Notes: generated by a model not told the origin, from the sequence alone. A DNA stretch of 61,204 nucleotides from Kineosporia mesophila (GCF_021129235.1 NZ_JAJOMA010000034.1:1-61204); one strand, 5' to 3'. Numbered from the stretch's first letter, positions 17,170-26,814 are shown. A program made the numbers and translations.

Positions 17170-18573
17170 ATGGCGACGACGCTGACCCTGCATCCCGACC
17201 GCGCTCTCCCCGCCGACCCGACCGTCCGGGCCCTGGCCCGCACCCTCTACGCGCAGACCGCGTCCCTCCCCCTGGTCGGCATGCACGGGCATGTCGAGGC
17301 GCAGGCCCTGGCCGACGACGCGCCGTTCGGCGACCCGGCCTCCCTGCTGGTCACGCCCGACCACTACGTCACCCGCATGCTGTACTCGCAGGGGGTGGCG
17401 CCGCACCGGCTCGGCGTGGGGGAGCCGGCCGCCGGGCCCCGCGACATCTGGCGCACGTTCTGCGAGCACTGGCACCTGTTCCGCGGCACCCCCTCGCGGT
17501 ACTGGCTGGAGCACGAGCTGGTCGAGGTCTTCGGCGTCACCACCGTGCCCTCGGCGCAGACCGCCGACACCCTCTACGACCAGATCGCGGCGGTGCTCGA
17601 CGATCCCGCCTTCCGCCCCCGGACCCTGCTCGACCGTTTCCACATCGAGCTGATCGCCACCACCGATGCCGCCACCTCCCCCCTGGACCACCACGCGAAG
17701 CTGGCCGCCGACGGTTTCGGCGAGCGCGTCGTCCCCACGTTCCGCCCCGATGCCGTCACCCACCCGGCCCGATCGTCCTGGGCGGCCGACGTGGCCGAGC
17801 TGGGCCGGGTCGCCGGGGTCGACACCGGTGACTACGCCGGCTACCTGGAGGCCCTGCGCCGGCGCCGGGCCGCGTTCGTCGAGGCGGGTGCCCTGGCCAC
17901 CGACCACGGTCACCTCAGCGCCGACACCACCCCGTTGAACCCGGACGAGGCGGCGCGCATCTACCGGGACGCGCGCAACGGCGCGACCGCCGGGGCCGAC
18001 GCCTTCTCCGGGCACATGCTGCACGTGATGGCCGGGATGTCGGCGCAGGACGGGCTGGTGATGCAACTGCACCCGGGGGTGCTGCGCGACCACCACCGCG
18101 CCGCGGCCGCCGCGTACGGGCCCGACCGGGGCTGGGACATCCCGGTGGGCACCGAGTTCACCCGCTCGCTACGGCCCCTGCTGGACGACTTCGGCATGCA
18201 CCCGGGGTTCCGGCTGATCCTCTTCACGGTCGACGAGACCAGTTACAGCCGGGAGCTGGCGCCGCTGGCCGGTGTCTACCCGAGCGTGCGACTGGGAGCG
18301 CCCTGGTGGTTCCTCGACAGCCCGCACGCCATGCGGCGTTTCCGTGAGGCCGCGACCGAGACCGCGGGGTTCTACAACACCTCCGGGTTCGTCGACGACA
18401 CCCGCGCCTACGCCTCGATCCCGGCCCGGCACGACCTGTCCCGGCGGATCGACGCCGGCTACCTGGCCACGCTGGTGGCCGAGCACCGGCTGTCCGAGGA
18501 GGAGGCCGCGCAGACCGCGGTCGATCTGGCGTACCACCTGCCGAAGCTCGCCTACGCCCGCCGGTCCGCCTGA
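17170..18573 (+). CDS. uxaC: Glucuronate (uronate) isomerase
   Basis: 467 residues, the usual length of UxaC, an amidohydrolase-fold enzyme converting glucuronate to fructuronate and galacturonate to tagaturonate. Near the N-terminus GMHGHVEAQ gives the two metal-binding His. Further motifs are DRFHIELIATTDAATSPLDHH, VMQLHPGVLRDH and FTVDETSYSRELAPLAG. No Shine-Dalgarno is evident, and the second LacI site touches the start codon. The next gene begins 18 bases after its stop, so the two form a transcription unit divergent from the LacI operon. Confidence 0.9.
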   Translation: MATTLTLHPDRALPADPTVRALARTLYAQTASLPLVGMHGHVEAQALADDAPFGDPASLLVTPDHYVTRMLYSQGVAPHRLGVGEPAAGPRDIWRTFCEHWHLFRGTPSRYWLEHELVEVFGVTTVPSAQTADTLYDQIAAVLDDPAFRPRTLLDRFHIELIATTDAATSPLDHHAKLAADGFGERVVPTFRPDAVTHPARSSWAADVAELGRVAGVDTGDYAGYLEALRRRRAAFVEAGALATDHGHLSADTTPLNPDEAARIYRDARNGATAGADAFSGHMLHVMAGMSAQDGLVMQLHPGVLRDHHRAAAAAYGPDRGWDIPVGTEFTRSLRPLLDDFGMHPGFRLILFTVDETSYSRELAPLAGVYPSVRLGAPWWFLDSPHAMRRFREAATETAGFYNTSGFVDDTRAYASIPARHDLSRRIDAGYLATLVAEHRLSEEEAAQTAVDLAYHLPKLAYARRSA

Positions 18574-18591
18574 ACCTCAGGAGAAATCCTC

Positions 18592-20013
18592 GTGTCTGTC
18601 GACCAGAACCCCACGGCGCCGCGACCGCCGTCCAGCCGCAGCACCACGGCCTCGGCGAGCGTGATCCCGGATTTCGACCCGGTGCCGCCCGGGCGCCCGC
18701 GCCGCCGGTACGCGGTCGTGGGCACCGGCCACCGCGCCGGTCTGTACATCGAGGCGCTGCGCGGCGAGCACGCCGACGTCGGCCAGATCGTGGCCTGGTG
18801 CGACCCGAACCCCGGCCGCATCGACTACTACGACGAGCAGGACGGGCTGCCCCGGTTCCGGCCCGATCAGCTCGAGGAGATGGTGGCGCGGTGCCGGGTC
18901 GACGTCGTCATCGTCACCACGCCCGACCTGCACCACGCCGAGATGGTCGACCGGGCCCTGCGGGCGGGGGCCGACGTGGTGGTCGAGAAACCGCTGACGA
19001 TCGACGCCCCGGGGTGCCGGCGCATCACCCGGGCCGTGCGCGAGACCGGCCGGGACGTCGTGATGACGTTCAACTACCGTTACGCGCCGCGGAATTCGAG
19101 CCTGCGCGAGGTGATCGCCGCCGGGCTCGTCGGTGAGGTGACGAGCGTCCATTTCGAGTGGGCGCTGGACACGGTGCACGGCGCGGACTACTTCCGTCGC
19201 TGGCACCGGGACAAGGCCAACTCCGGCGGCCTGCTCGTGCACAAGTCCAGTCATCACTTCGACCTGGTCAACTGGTGGCTGAACGACGTGCCGGAAAGAG
19301 TTTTCGCCCTGGGTGGCCTGCGGTTCTACGGGGACGGCGCGGCCGCGCAGCGAGGGCTGGGCGACCGGCCGGAGCGCGGCACCGGCACGCCGGGCGACCC
19401 GTTCTCGCTCGACCTGCGCGACGACCCCCGGCTGAAGGCGCTGTACCTGGACGCCGAGCACCACGACGGCTACCGGCGCGACCTCGATCCGTTCGCCCCC
19501 GGGGTGAGCATCGAGGACAATCTGTCGCTGCTCGTCGAGTACGCCGGGGGTGCCGCCCTGACGTACTCCCTCAACGCCCACTCCCCCTGGGAGGGCTACC
19601 GGGTGACCGTGAACGGCACCGCCGGCCGGGCCGAGCTCGAGGTCATCGAGCGAAGTTTCGTCGAGCTGGACGTGAACGGCCGGGTGGTGCTGGACCCCTC
19701 GGCCACACCCGGGGCCACGGCTGACGACGGCCTGCGGCCGCAGCGCGACCGCCTGGTGGTGCAGCGTCACTGGGAACGGCCGCAGGAGTATGCGATTCCC
19801 GACGGGATCGGTGGGCACGGCGGTGGGGACGCGATCCTGCTCAAAGACGTCTTCCGCCGTGACCTGCGCCGGGGCTCCGACCCCCGGGCCCGCGCCGCCG
19901 GCTGTCTCGACGGGGTCCGGGCCGTGGCCGTCGGCATCGCCGCCAACCGATCCCTGCAGACCCGCCTGCCCGTCGACGTGACCGACCTGGAACTCGGGGT
20001 GGACCTGGTATGA
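18592..20013 (+). CDS. Gfo/Idh/MocA family oxidoreductase
   Basis: 473 residues. After a Ser/Pro-rich leader comes the Rossmann strand YAVVGTGHRAGLY, then VVIVTTPDLHHAEM and the family signature EKPLTID with its catalytic Lys. FNYRYAPRNSSLRE and GGLLVHKSSHHFDLVNWWL form the substrate side. Such enzymes oxidise or reduce sugars, inositols or sugar acids with NAD(P). Its place behind glucuronate isomerase suggests a hexuronate or oligouronide-related substrate. The GTG start has AGGAG eight bases upstream. Confidence 0.87.
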   Translation: MSVDQNPTAPRPPSSRSTTASASVIPDFDPVPPGRPRRRYAVVGTGHRAGLYIEALRGEHADVGQIVAWCDPNPGRIDYYDEQDGLPRFRPDQLEEMVARCRVDVVIVTTPDLHHAEMVDRALRAGADVVVEKPLTIDAPGCRRITRAVRETGRDVVMTFNYRYAPRNSSLREVIAAGLVGEVTSVHFEWALDTVHGADYFRRWHRDKANSGGLLVHKSSHHFDLVNWWLNDVPERVFALGGLRFYGDGAAAQRGLGDRPERGTGTPGDPFSLDLRDDPRLKALYLDAEHHDGYRRDLDPFAPGVSIEDNLSLLVEYAGGAALTYSLNAHSPWEGYRVTVNGTAGRAELEVIERSFVELDVNGRVVLDPSATPGATADDGLRPQRDRLVVQRHWERPQEYAIPDGIGGHGGGDAILLKDVFRRDLRRGSDPRARAAGCLDGVRAVAVGIAANRSLQTRLPVDVTDLELGVDLV

Positions 20014-20065
20014 GCCTGGATCCGGTGGTCGAGGAGAGACTGCGTGGTCCGGGCCGGGTGTCGTC

Positions 20066-21622
20066 CTAGGCGAAACCGCCGACGTGCACGCCCTTGTCCC
20101 TGAGGCCGGCCAGTCCGGAGAGGTTCGCCGGGTCGCTGCCTTCCAGGTCCAGTCCCCTCAGGGCGGGCAGGCGGGTCAGCGGTGTCAGGTCGCGCACCGG
20201 GTTCCCGCCGAGCCAGAGTTCGTCGATCCCCTTCAGCGTGGCCAGACCGGAAGCGGTGCGGATCCGGTTCCCGGAGATGTTCAGCATGTGCAGGAGCGGC
20301 AGCCCGGCCAGGGGTTTCACGTCACTGACCCGGTTGTCCCGGAGCGTCAGGCGGTACAGGCCGCTCATCCCGGCCAGGGGGTCGAGCGCGGTGATCCGGT
20401 TCCGGCTCAGGTCGACCTCGGTCACGGCGGTCAGGCTCGACAGAGGCGTCAGATCGGTGATCCGGTTGCCGGACAGACCCAGATCGGTCAGTCCTTTCAG
20501 CCCGGCGAGCGGGGTCAGGTCGTCGATCCGGTTGCTGGACAGTCCTAGGTTGCTCAGGCCGGTGAGACCGGCCAGCGGGGTCAGATCCCGGACGCGGTTG
20601 CCGGTCAGCGTCAGACTCGTCAGTGACGGCGTGTACTCCAGGGGCGACAGGTCGCTGATCTCGTTGGTGCGCAGGTCCAGCGAGGCCAGTTGCGGTAGGT
20701 GCTCGATCCCCTCCAGCCTCCGGATCCGGCCCGCGGTGTTGCGGTCACCGTTGCAGTCGAGGTCGAAGAGGTTCTCCAGGTCGTGTTCCGTGGTCGGGTC
20801 GTCCGCGTCCGGCAGACCGAGGCCCGTGGCCACACAGCCGGCCAGGGCCGGGTCCTCGAACAGGTCCGACACAATCACCCGCTCGCCGAACCGGTGGTAG
20901 GCCCAGACCCCGGCCCCGGCCACCAGGGCCAGAACGATGCCGGTGGACGCCAGACGCGTCAGGAACGGTCGGCCCACCGGGTCGGTGGGACGCTGGGCGG
21001 CCGGTTCCCCGGGCCCCCGCCGTACCGCCACGGCCACGAACAGCAGCGTCGCGAATCCCTCCAGCGCGGCCGCGGCCATCAGGTCGTTCTCGATCGTGCC
21101 GCCGTAGTAGTGCAGGCTCCTGACCGAATAGCCCAGCAGGGCCAGGGCGAACGTTCCGGAGGAGAACGCGGTGAGGACGATGGCCGCGACCCCGATCACG
21201 CGGTCGCCCGTGCGCTGCGCGGCACCGGCCAGCAACAGCGCGAACCCGATGAGGAGGACCCAGGCCGGAGCCCTCAGCCCGGCGGCGTTCGTGACCTCCT
21301 GGTCGAGCGGGAAGTCGTCCTGCAGCACGCCGAGCAGCTCCCAGCGCCAGGACAGGTACACGCCGGCCGCGAACACGGCCGTCCCGACCGGGATCGCGGC
21401 CCGGCCCCAGGCGTCCCGCGTGCGAGCGTTGCCCGCCCGGACCAGGGCCAGCAGGGCCGGCGTGCACCCGAAGGCCGGCACCAGCGCGAGCATGATCGGC
21501 AGGAACTCCTGGGACCGGCGCAGATACAGCGCCATCAGCACCGACACCACGGCCGTCAGGGCCGCTGCCCCCGGTGGTCCGGACCATGACCGATAGTTCG
21601 CGAAGAACCGGATTGCTGCCAT
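20066..21622 (-). CDS. Polytopic membrane protein with internalin-like leucine-rich repeats
   Basis: About 518 residues. The first 270 hold six or seven hydrophobic helices. Then a soluble domain carries a Cys-containing cap (LAGCVATGLGLPDAD, FDLDCNGD) and about nine 22-residue LRRs of the type LTPLAGLTGLSNLGLSSNRI, the SDS22/internalin class. The LRR domain probably faces outside and binds protein or polymer. The joining of LRRs to a multi-span membrane domain is unusual. The start is taken at the ATG at 21622; an upstream ATG at 21694 lies in a hairpin. The ligand is unknown. Confidence 0.8.
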   Translation of the reverse strand: MAAIRFFANYRSWSGPPGAAALTAVVSVLMALYLRRSQEFLPIMLALVPAFGCTPALLALVRAGNARTRDAWGRAAIPVGTAVFAAGVYLSWRWELLGVLQDDFPLDQEVTNAAGLRAPAWVLLIGFALLLAGAAQRTGDRVIGVAAIVLTAFSSGTFALALLGYSVRSLHYYGGTIENDLMAAAALEGFATLLFVAVAVRRGPGEPAAQRPTDPVGRPFLTRLASTGIVLALVAGAGVWAYHRFGERVIVSDLFEDPALAGCVATGLGLPDADDPTTEHDLENLFDLDCNGDRNTAGRIRRLEGIEHLPQLASLDLRTNEISDLSPLEYTPSLTSLTLTGNRVRDLTPLAGLTGLSNLGLSSNRIDDLTPLAGLKGLTDLGLSGNRITDLTPLSSLTAVTEVDLSRNRITALDPLAGMSGLYRLTLRDNRVSDVKPLAGLPLLHMLNISGNRIRTASGLATLKGIDELWLGGNPVRDLTPLTRLPALRGLDLEGSDPANLSGLAGLRDKGVHVGGFA

Positions 21623-21659
21623 GAGCGGCAGTCTGGCGCGCCCACCGGGGCCGGCTGCC

Positions 21660-21700
21660 GGAAAGGTGTGGAGATCCTGTGAAGATCTCCACACCTTTCC
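21660..21700 (-). terminator. Hairpin terminator after the arabinofuranosidase gene
   Basis: A perfect 17-bp stem (GGAAAGGTGTGGAGATC and its complement) with a seven-base loop begins about 20 bases after the stop of the upstream minus-strand gene. No T-run follows. Confidence 0.8.
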
Positions 21701-21721
21701 CCGGGCATCCCCGTCAGATCC

Positions 21722-23275
21722 TCATGGGGCCAGCCCGGAGGCCACCACCCAGCTCACGTCGTCCGGCCACAGCGACGCGGCGTCGAAGGTGTGCACCCCG
21801 CCGTTGCTCGCCAGGTAGACGTTGTAGTTGTAATGGCGGATGTCGCGCGTGCGGTAGTTGAACGACCGGAATGTGGTGCCCTGGCCGCTCTTACCGGTCT
21901 GCTGGCAGAACGTCGCGTCCTGGGCGAACAGCGCGGTGCCGTTGCTGGCGGCCAGACCCAGCTGGAAGTCCGAGTGCCGCAGGTAGCTTCCGGCCGTGTC
22001 CTTGGACTCGAACGAGACGCACTCACTGTTGGCCAGACCGGCCCGCACCGTCCAGGTGGCCTGGCCCCGGGCGGCCGCGGCGCTGGAAGAACTCACCGGG
22101 GCGAGTGACACCGTGGCCCCCGCGTGCGAGATGTAGCGGTCGGTGACGCCGGAGGTGGTGGCCCGCAGCGACACCGCCGAGCCGACCGTGGGTTTCGTGC
22201 CGCTGGTGATCGCCGTGGTGGCGTAACCGGCGGCCGCGATGTTGGCCTGCACCGCGTTCTCGGTCGCGGCCGTCGGATAGCCCGTCGTCATCACGCCCTC
22301 GTAGAAGGTGCCCTGGGCCGAGACGCTGTTGTCACCGCCGATACCGAGGATGATCGCGCCCTCCTTGTGCATCGGGTTGTACCCGGCCACGGCGGGCCGG
22401 GCGCCCTCGTAATACGTGGACAGGGCGCCGGACTGGGCGTTGCCACCCCGGATCGCCCACTGGTTCGCCTTGCCCTTGACCACGGCCGTGGTGAACCGGT
22501 GGGTGATGGTCGGGTCGCCGGCGTTGTTGCCCGCGGACTGCCCGGAGAACAGGCCGTTCTCGAGGTCGGCCATGATCCAGGGGCCGCTGCCGGCACCGGA
22601 GCCCCAGCCGGTGCTGTTGCCGAAGTAGATGGCCTCCATGTGCCCGTTGCCGGTGTCCAGGCTGTTGGTCTCGGCATTGCCGTAGTCGAAGCAGCAGCCC
22701 CCGTTGTAGTGGGTGCCGTCGATGACCGCGTACATGCCCTCGGCCGCGTCACCGGTGGCGATGCCGCTGGTGCTGTTGTTCCGGTAGCCGGTGCCCGGTG
22801 ACACGAAGACGCCGTAGGCCTTCTGGCCCCCGACGGTCACCGGGGCCGCGTCGGCTCCGGCCAGGTTGTCGTACCCGTTGACGTCGGGCCCCTGGAACCC
22901 GCCGGGAGGCGCCTGGGTGAGGTGGTTGCCGCGGCCGGACTGGTCGTAGATCTTCGTGATCAGGCAGGTGGTGCCCGCGCAGAAGGTGTCTTGCGCGGCG
23001 GCGTTCGCCACCCCGCCCGCGGCCAGCGGGGAGATGTCCCGGGTGGTGCCGTCGGAGGCCCGTTTCACCTGGTAAAGAGCACCGTTGTAAGCGCCGTAGA
23101 GGGCTCGGGTGGTGCTGTGCGCGGCGACACAGGCGGTGCCGCCCGAGGCGTAGAGGTCGCAGGGGCCGGTGCCGGCGGCCTGGGCCCCCGTCGCGGGCAG
23201 GGCCAGACCGGCCAGGGCCAGCAGGGCGGCGGAGGCCAGCAGGAGGGCAGGCCTCAGAGGTGAGCGTGTTCGCAT
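21722..23275 (-). CDS. abfB: Secreted alpha-L-arabinofuranosidase, GH54 with CBM42
   Basis: 517 residues with a Sec signal ending in ATGAQAAG. The GH54 catalytic domain shows GPCDLYASGGTACVAAHSTTRALY, split here as ACVAAHSTTRALYGAYNGALY, then CLITKIYDQSGRGNHL, NGGCCFDYGNAETN (nucleophile region and vicinal Cys) and MEAIYFGN. The C-terminal CBM42 has the three-fold SFESKDTAGSYLRHSDF, FRSFNYRTRDIRHYNYN and LWPDDVSW pattern that binds arabinose side chains. It releases arabinose from arabinoxylan or arabinan. I choose the ATG at 23275 directly before the signal peptide. A palindrome lies 40 bases upstream. Confidence 0.93.
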   Translation of the reverse strand: MRTRSPLRPALLLASAALLALAGLALPATGAQAAGTGPCDLYASGGTACVAAHSTTRALYGAYNGALYQVKRASDGTTRDISPLAAGGVANAAAQDTFCAGTTCLITKIYDQSGRGNHLTQAPPGGFQGPDVNGYDNLAGADAAPVTVGGQKAYGVFVSPGTGYRNNSTSGIATGDAAEGMYAVIDGTHYNGGCCFDYGNAETNSLDTGNGHMEAIYFGNSTGWGSGAGSGPWIMADLENGLFSGQSAGNNAGDPTITHRFTTAVVKGKANQWAIRGGNAQSGALSTYYEGARPAVAGYNPMHKEGAIILGIGGDNSVSAQGTFYEGVMTTGYPTAATENAVQANIAAAGYATTAITSGTKPTVGSAVSLRATTSGVTDRYISHAGATVSLAPVSSSSAAAARGQATWTVRAGLANSECVSFESKDTAGSYLRHSDFQLGLAASNGTALFAQDATFCQQTGKSGQGTTFRSFNYRTRDIRHYNYNVYLASNGGVHTFDAASLWPDDVSWVVASGLAP

Positions 23276-23314
23276 GGGTATCCATTCCTGTGCGGCGTTG
23301 CAGGGGAATGACAG

Positions 23315-23330
23315 CTGTGTGCGCACACAG
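23315..23330. promoter_or_regulatory. 16-bp perfect palindrome upstream of abfB
   Basis: CTGTGTGCGCACACAG is fully palindromic and lies 40 bases before the arabinofuranosidase start, in the right place for an operator. The cognate regulator is not in the window. Confidence 0.5.
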
Positions 23331-23511
23331 GCGACCCGGCCCGGTCAGGGATGGGCGGCCGGTCCAGAGTAACGCTCACATCGGACGCCGATACGTCCGG
23401 TTTGCGCGATGGCGACCAGCGGTCGTCCTCTGCCGTTCCACCTTGTCCCACTGGCCAATTCGTCGGACGAACCGGCGGGCAGACCATTCGGCTCTGCGAT
23501 GTTAACGTTCA

Positions 23512-23967
23512 CTACTCGAGCAGGTGGTCCATGCGGTAGGGCAGCAGTTCACGCAGAACGATAGACGTGGCCGTGCGCCGGATCCCGCGGCACCGCATCA
23601 GTTGCTGGGTGATCGAGTAGAGGTGGTCGGGGTCGCGCGCCGCGACCTGGATCATCAGGTCGGCCTCACCGGAGATGCCCAGGCACTCGATCACCTCCGG
23701 GATCTTCGAGAGGTCGGCCAGCAGCCCCTCGAACTCGCTCTGCTCGACCCCCGCCGTCACCATCGCGCGCATGGGCAGCCCCACCCGGGCCGGCGCCACG
23801 CGCGTGGAGTTGGCCCGCAGCGCACCGCTCGCGGCGAGCTTGTCCAGGCGGGTGTGCACGGTGCCCCGGGCCAGGCCCAGGTCCATGGCGAGCTTGGCCA
23901 CGGTGGCGCGCTGGTCGTGGTCCAGAGCGCGAAGAATCCGCCGGTCCGTGTCGTCGAGGATGAACAC
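23512..23967 (-). CDS. Lrp/AsnC family transcriptional regulator
   Basis: About 151 residues. The N-terminal helix-turn-helix (LDDTDRRILRALDHDQRATVAKLAMDLG region) is followed by the RAM effector domain (VTAGVEQSEFEGLL, VIECLGISGEADLMIQVAARD, CRGIRRTATSIVL). I take the GTG at 23967 because TAGAGT lies seven bases before it, which would give a leaderless message; a longer frame to 24096 is possible. It is divergent from the 2-ketoacid decarboxylase 100 bases away, which it probably controls in response to an amino acid, as Lrp proteins do for Ehrlich-type pathways. Confidence 0.9.
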   Translation of the reverse strand: MFILDDTDRRILRALDHDQRATVAKLAMDLGLARGTVHTRLDKLAASGALRANSTRVAPARVGLPMRAMVTAGVEQSEFEGLLADLSKIPEVIECLGISGEADLMIQVAARDPDHLYSITQQLMRCRGIRRTATSIVLRELLPYRMDHLLE

Positions 23968-24070
23968 ATCGATCACTCTACGCAGGTGTTCGCGGCGCCG
24001 ATTGATCGGATCGACCGGTGTCAACGGTGTCACTTGCTCAAAGTGACCGCGATGCCGTGTCATCGCAGTC

Positions 24071-25750
24071 ATGACGTCCACGACTGCACGGCCCAATGTC
24101 AGCGTCGGCGGCTACCTCGCCCGCCGCCTGGAGCAGCTCGGCCTGGAGCACCTGTTCGGTCTGCCCGGCGACTTCAACCTGGCCCTGCTCGACGAGATGC
24201 TCGCCACGACGAACCTGAACTGGGTGGGCTCCGGCAACGAGCTGAACGCCGGCTACGCGGCGGACGGCTACGCGCGCCTGCGCCGGGGCCCGGCCGCCTT
24301 CGTCACCACGTTCGGCGTCGGGGAGCTGTCCGCCGTCAACGCCCTGGCCGGCAGTTTCGCCGAGGACGTGCCGGTCGTGCACATCGTCGGGCTGCCCTCG
24401 ACCACGGTCATCAACCACGGCACGCTGGTGCACCACTCGCTGGCCGACGGCGACTTCGGGCACTTCGTGCGGATGGCCGCGGAGGTCACCGCCACCGCCG
24501 TCGTCGTGCGCGCCCACAACGCGGCCACCGCCATCGACCAGGCCCTGCTGACCGCCGTCGGCTCGTCGAAGCCCGTCTACCTGGGCATCCCCGCCGACGT
24601 CGCCGTCGCCCCGATCTCGGCCACGCCCCTGTCCCGCCCCTTGCGGGTCCTGCGCAGCGACCCGGCGGCCGCCGAGGACTTCCGCGACGCGCTCACCGAG
24701 TTCCTCGGCGGGGCGGCCGAGGTCACCGTGCTGGCCGGCCCGCGCCTGTACCGGCGGCAGCTGGAGCAGCGCATCCGGGCTATCGCCGCCCAGAACGGCG
24801 TGCGCATCGCCACCCAGTCGGCATCCAAAGCCCTTCTCGACGAATCACATCCGGCCAATCTCGGGGTATATGCCGGCGCCTTCACCGACAACGCCGAGAC
24901 CCGCCGGCACATCGACGAGGCCACTCCCCTGGTGCTCTCGGGCGTCGTGCTCACCGACTTCCTGACCGGCTCCTTCACCCACGGGTTCGACCCCGAGCAC
25001 GCCGTCGACCTCCAGCTCGACCACGCGCGCATCGCCGGGAACGCCTTCTACGGGCTGTATCTGGAGGAGTCGCTGCGCATCCTCGAAGAGGTGCTGGAGT
25101 CCCGCGCACCGCGACCGGCGCCCCTGCCGCGCCGCCCGGTACCCGCGGCCTGTGTCCACGAACCGGCCGACCCGCGGGGACAGCTCACCCACGCCGACCT
25201 GTGGCCCCTGCTGCAGGACCACCTGGCACCCGGCACCCTGCTGGTCGCCGAGGCCGGCACCTCCTTCTACGGCGCCCTGGAGATGACCCTCCCCGACGGC
25301 TGCGACCTGCTCGGCCAGCCCGTCTGGTCGTCCATCGGCTACACCCTGCCCGCCACCGTCGGCGCGATGCTGGCCGAACCCGACCGCGAGACCGTGCTGG
25401 TCATCGGCGACGGCTCGGCCCAGCTGACCATCCAGGAACTCGGCCGGCTGCTGGCCCTGGGCCTCAAGCCGACCATCCTGCTGATCAACAACAACGGCTA
25501 CACGGTCGAACGGGCCATCCGCAGCCCCGAGGCCGCCTACCAGGACATCGTCGCGTGGAACTGGACCAGCCTGCCCGCCGCCCTGGGCGCCCCGACCACC
25601 CCGGTGTACCGGGTCGACACCCCGGCCGCCCTCGTCGAGGTGCTCGAAAAGGTGCGCGCCGAGACCGATCAGGCCGCCCTGGTGGAGGTCGTCCTGCCCC
25701 GCGACGACGCCCCGGAGTCCCTGCTGCACATCGCCCGCTCGGTGCGCTGA
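24071..25750 (+). CDS. ipdC: Indolepyruvate/2-keto-acid decarboxylase (TPP-dependent)
   Basis: 559 residues, the standard size of PDC/IPDC enzymes. The N-terminus has FGLPGDFNLALLDEM, the TPP-activating Glu in GNELNAGYAADGYAR and FGVGELSAVNALAGSFAE. HHSLADGDFGHF holds the active-site His pair, and the TPP-Mg motif is GDGSAQLT ending in NNNGYTVERAI. These mark a non-oxidative decarboxylase of 2-keto acids such as indolepyruvate, phenylpyruvate or branched-chain keto acids. The exact substrate cannot be decided. It is divergently paired with an Lrp regulator. Confidence 0.88.
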   Translation: MTSTTARPNVSVGGYLARRLEQLGLEHLFGLPGDFNLALLDEMLATTNLNWVGSGNELNAGYAADGYARLRRGPAAFVTTFGVGELSAVNALAGSFAEDVPVVHIVGLPSTTVINHGTLVHHSLADGDFGHFVRMAAEVTATAVVVRAHNAATAIDQALLTAVGSSKPVYLGIPADVAVAPISATPLSRPLRVLRSDPAAAEDFRDALTEFLGGAAEVTVLAGPRLYRRQLEQRIRAIAAQNGVRIATQSASKALLDESHPANLGVYAGAFTDNAETRRHIDEATPLVLSGVVLTDFLTGSFTHGFDPEHAVDLQLDHARIAGNAFYGLYLEESLRILEEVLESRAPRPAPLPRRPVPAACVHEPADPRGQLTHADLWPLLQDHLAPGTLLVAEAGTSFYGALEMTLPDGCDLLGQPVWSSIGYTLPATVGAMLAEPDRETVLVIGDGSAQLTIQELGRLLALGLKPTILLINNNGYTVERAIRSPEAAYQDIVAWNWTSLPAALGAPTTPVYRVDTPAALVEVLEKVRAETDQAALVEVVLPRDDAPESLLHIARSVR

Positions 25751-25791
25751 GGTCAGCTTCGCCGAGAGCAGCCCGCCTCCATCCTGAACGG

Positions 25792-26235
25792 ATGGACGCG
25801 ATCGTGCACGCATCGTTCGAGGTTCCCCCACCGCTCACCTCGCCCCGGTTCCGGTTCGAGCCACTGGCCGGGCACCACAACGACGTGGACCTGCCCGCCT
25901 GGACCTCCAGCATCGAGCACATCCGCGCGAGCCCGGGTTTCGCCGGGCGCGGGTGGCCCGCCGGACCGGTCTCCGCGCAAGAGAACCTGCGTGATCTCCT
26001 CCGCCACGAACGGCACCGGCAGGAGCGCAGCGGATTCACCTACGCCGTGTTCTCCGGTGACGAGTACGTGGGCTGCGTCTACTTCTACCCGCCGCGCACG
26101 CCCACCCACGACGTGGACGTCCGGTCGTGGGTCACCCAGGAACGCGCCGACCTCGACCGGCCGCTGTACGAGGCCGTCAGCCGCTGGCTCCGGGAGTGCT
26201 GGCCCTGGAAGCAGCCCGACTACGCCGAACGCTGA
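25792..26235 (+). CDS. GNAT-like N-acetyltransferase family protein
   Basis: 147 residues. The C-terminal half, FTYAVFSGDEYVGCVYFYPPR followed by DVDVRSWVTQERADLDRPLY and WLRECWPW, has the beta-strand/pyrophosphate-loop layout of small actinobacterial GNAT relatives, although the Q/RxxGxG loop is degenerate. The start ATG at 25792 lacks a strong ribosome site. It ends with its stop codon directly against the stop of the convergent lipoprotein gene, so no terminator separates them. The substrate is unknown. Confidence 0.72.
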   Translation: MDAIVHASFEVPPPLTSPRFRFEPLAGHHNDVDLPAWTSSIEHIRASPGFAGRGWPAGPVSAQENLRDLLRHERHRQERSGFTYAVFSGDEYVGCVYFYPPRTPTHDVDVRSWVTQERADLDRPLYEAVSRWLRECWPWKQPDYAER

Positions 26236-26814
26236 TCAGCCACCCGCGCCGACGCCGTTGTCCGGGGCGTTGTCGCCGGTGATGTCGCCCCGCTCCACGA
26301 TCTCGGGGGCCGGGGGCAGCAGCGCCTCCAGTTCGTCGGCCCCCGCCGGGTGGGCGTCCTGCGCCGCCGACCGCACCACGTCGGCGCTCGTCCCGCTCAC
26401 CCGCACCAGGGCGTCGCCCCGGGTCAGCGCGTACTCCTGCCGGCCACCGGACTCCCGCCGCCAGCCGTCGCCGTCCCGCGTGCACGTCACCGTCGCGTCG
26501 GCCGTGGTTGCGCCCGGGATCGGCAGCGCCGCGCAGGAACTCGCGTCGATGGAGCCGCGCTCGACGGTGAGCCGCAGGTCGTCGCCCCGGGCCGAGGCGT
26601 AGATGCCCTGGTACCCGGCGTCGCCGTAGACCCCGCTGCCCCCGGCCACGGCCTGGTACCCGTCCACCTCGGTCACGTACACCAGGTCGACGTCGAAACC
26701 GGCCGCCTGCGCCCGCTCCTGCTGGGCCGGGGACGGGTCGGCCCCCTCCTCACCGCACCCGGCCAGACCGAGGAGGAGACCCACTGCCACGACTACCAGC
26801 AACCGTTTCGTCAC
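26236..26814 (-). CDS. Hypothetical lipoprotein
   Basis: 192 residues. A type II signal with lipobox LAGC (LLLGLAGCGEE) is followed by an acidic linker and a beta-rich globular domain with two further Cys (SIDASSCAALP, ATVTCTRDGDGW) that may pair. I choose the GTG at 26814 because it leaves a normal-length signal peptide. It is probably anchored on the outer face of the membrane. I do not recognise the family. Confidence 0.78.
   Translation of the reverse strand: MTKRLLVVVAVGLLLGLAGCGEEGADPSPAQQERAQAAGFDVDLVYVTEVDGYQAVAGGSGVYGDAGYQGIYASARGDDLRLTVERGSIDASSCAALPIPGATTADATVTCTRDGDGWRRESGGRQEYALTRGDALVRVSGTSADVVRSAAQDAHPAGADELEALLPPAPEIVERGDITGDNAPDNGVGAGG

Noticed and set aside
23524-26235. A 903-codon frame over the Lrp and decarboxylase genes
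   Set aside because: Arg/Pro/Gly-rich noise antisense or out of frame to real genes; only the end (25792-26235) is a gene.
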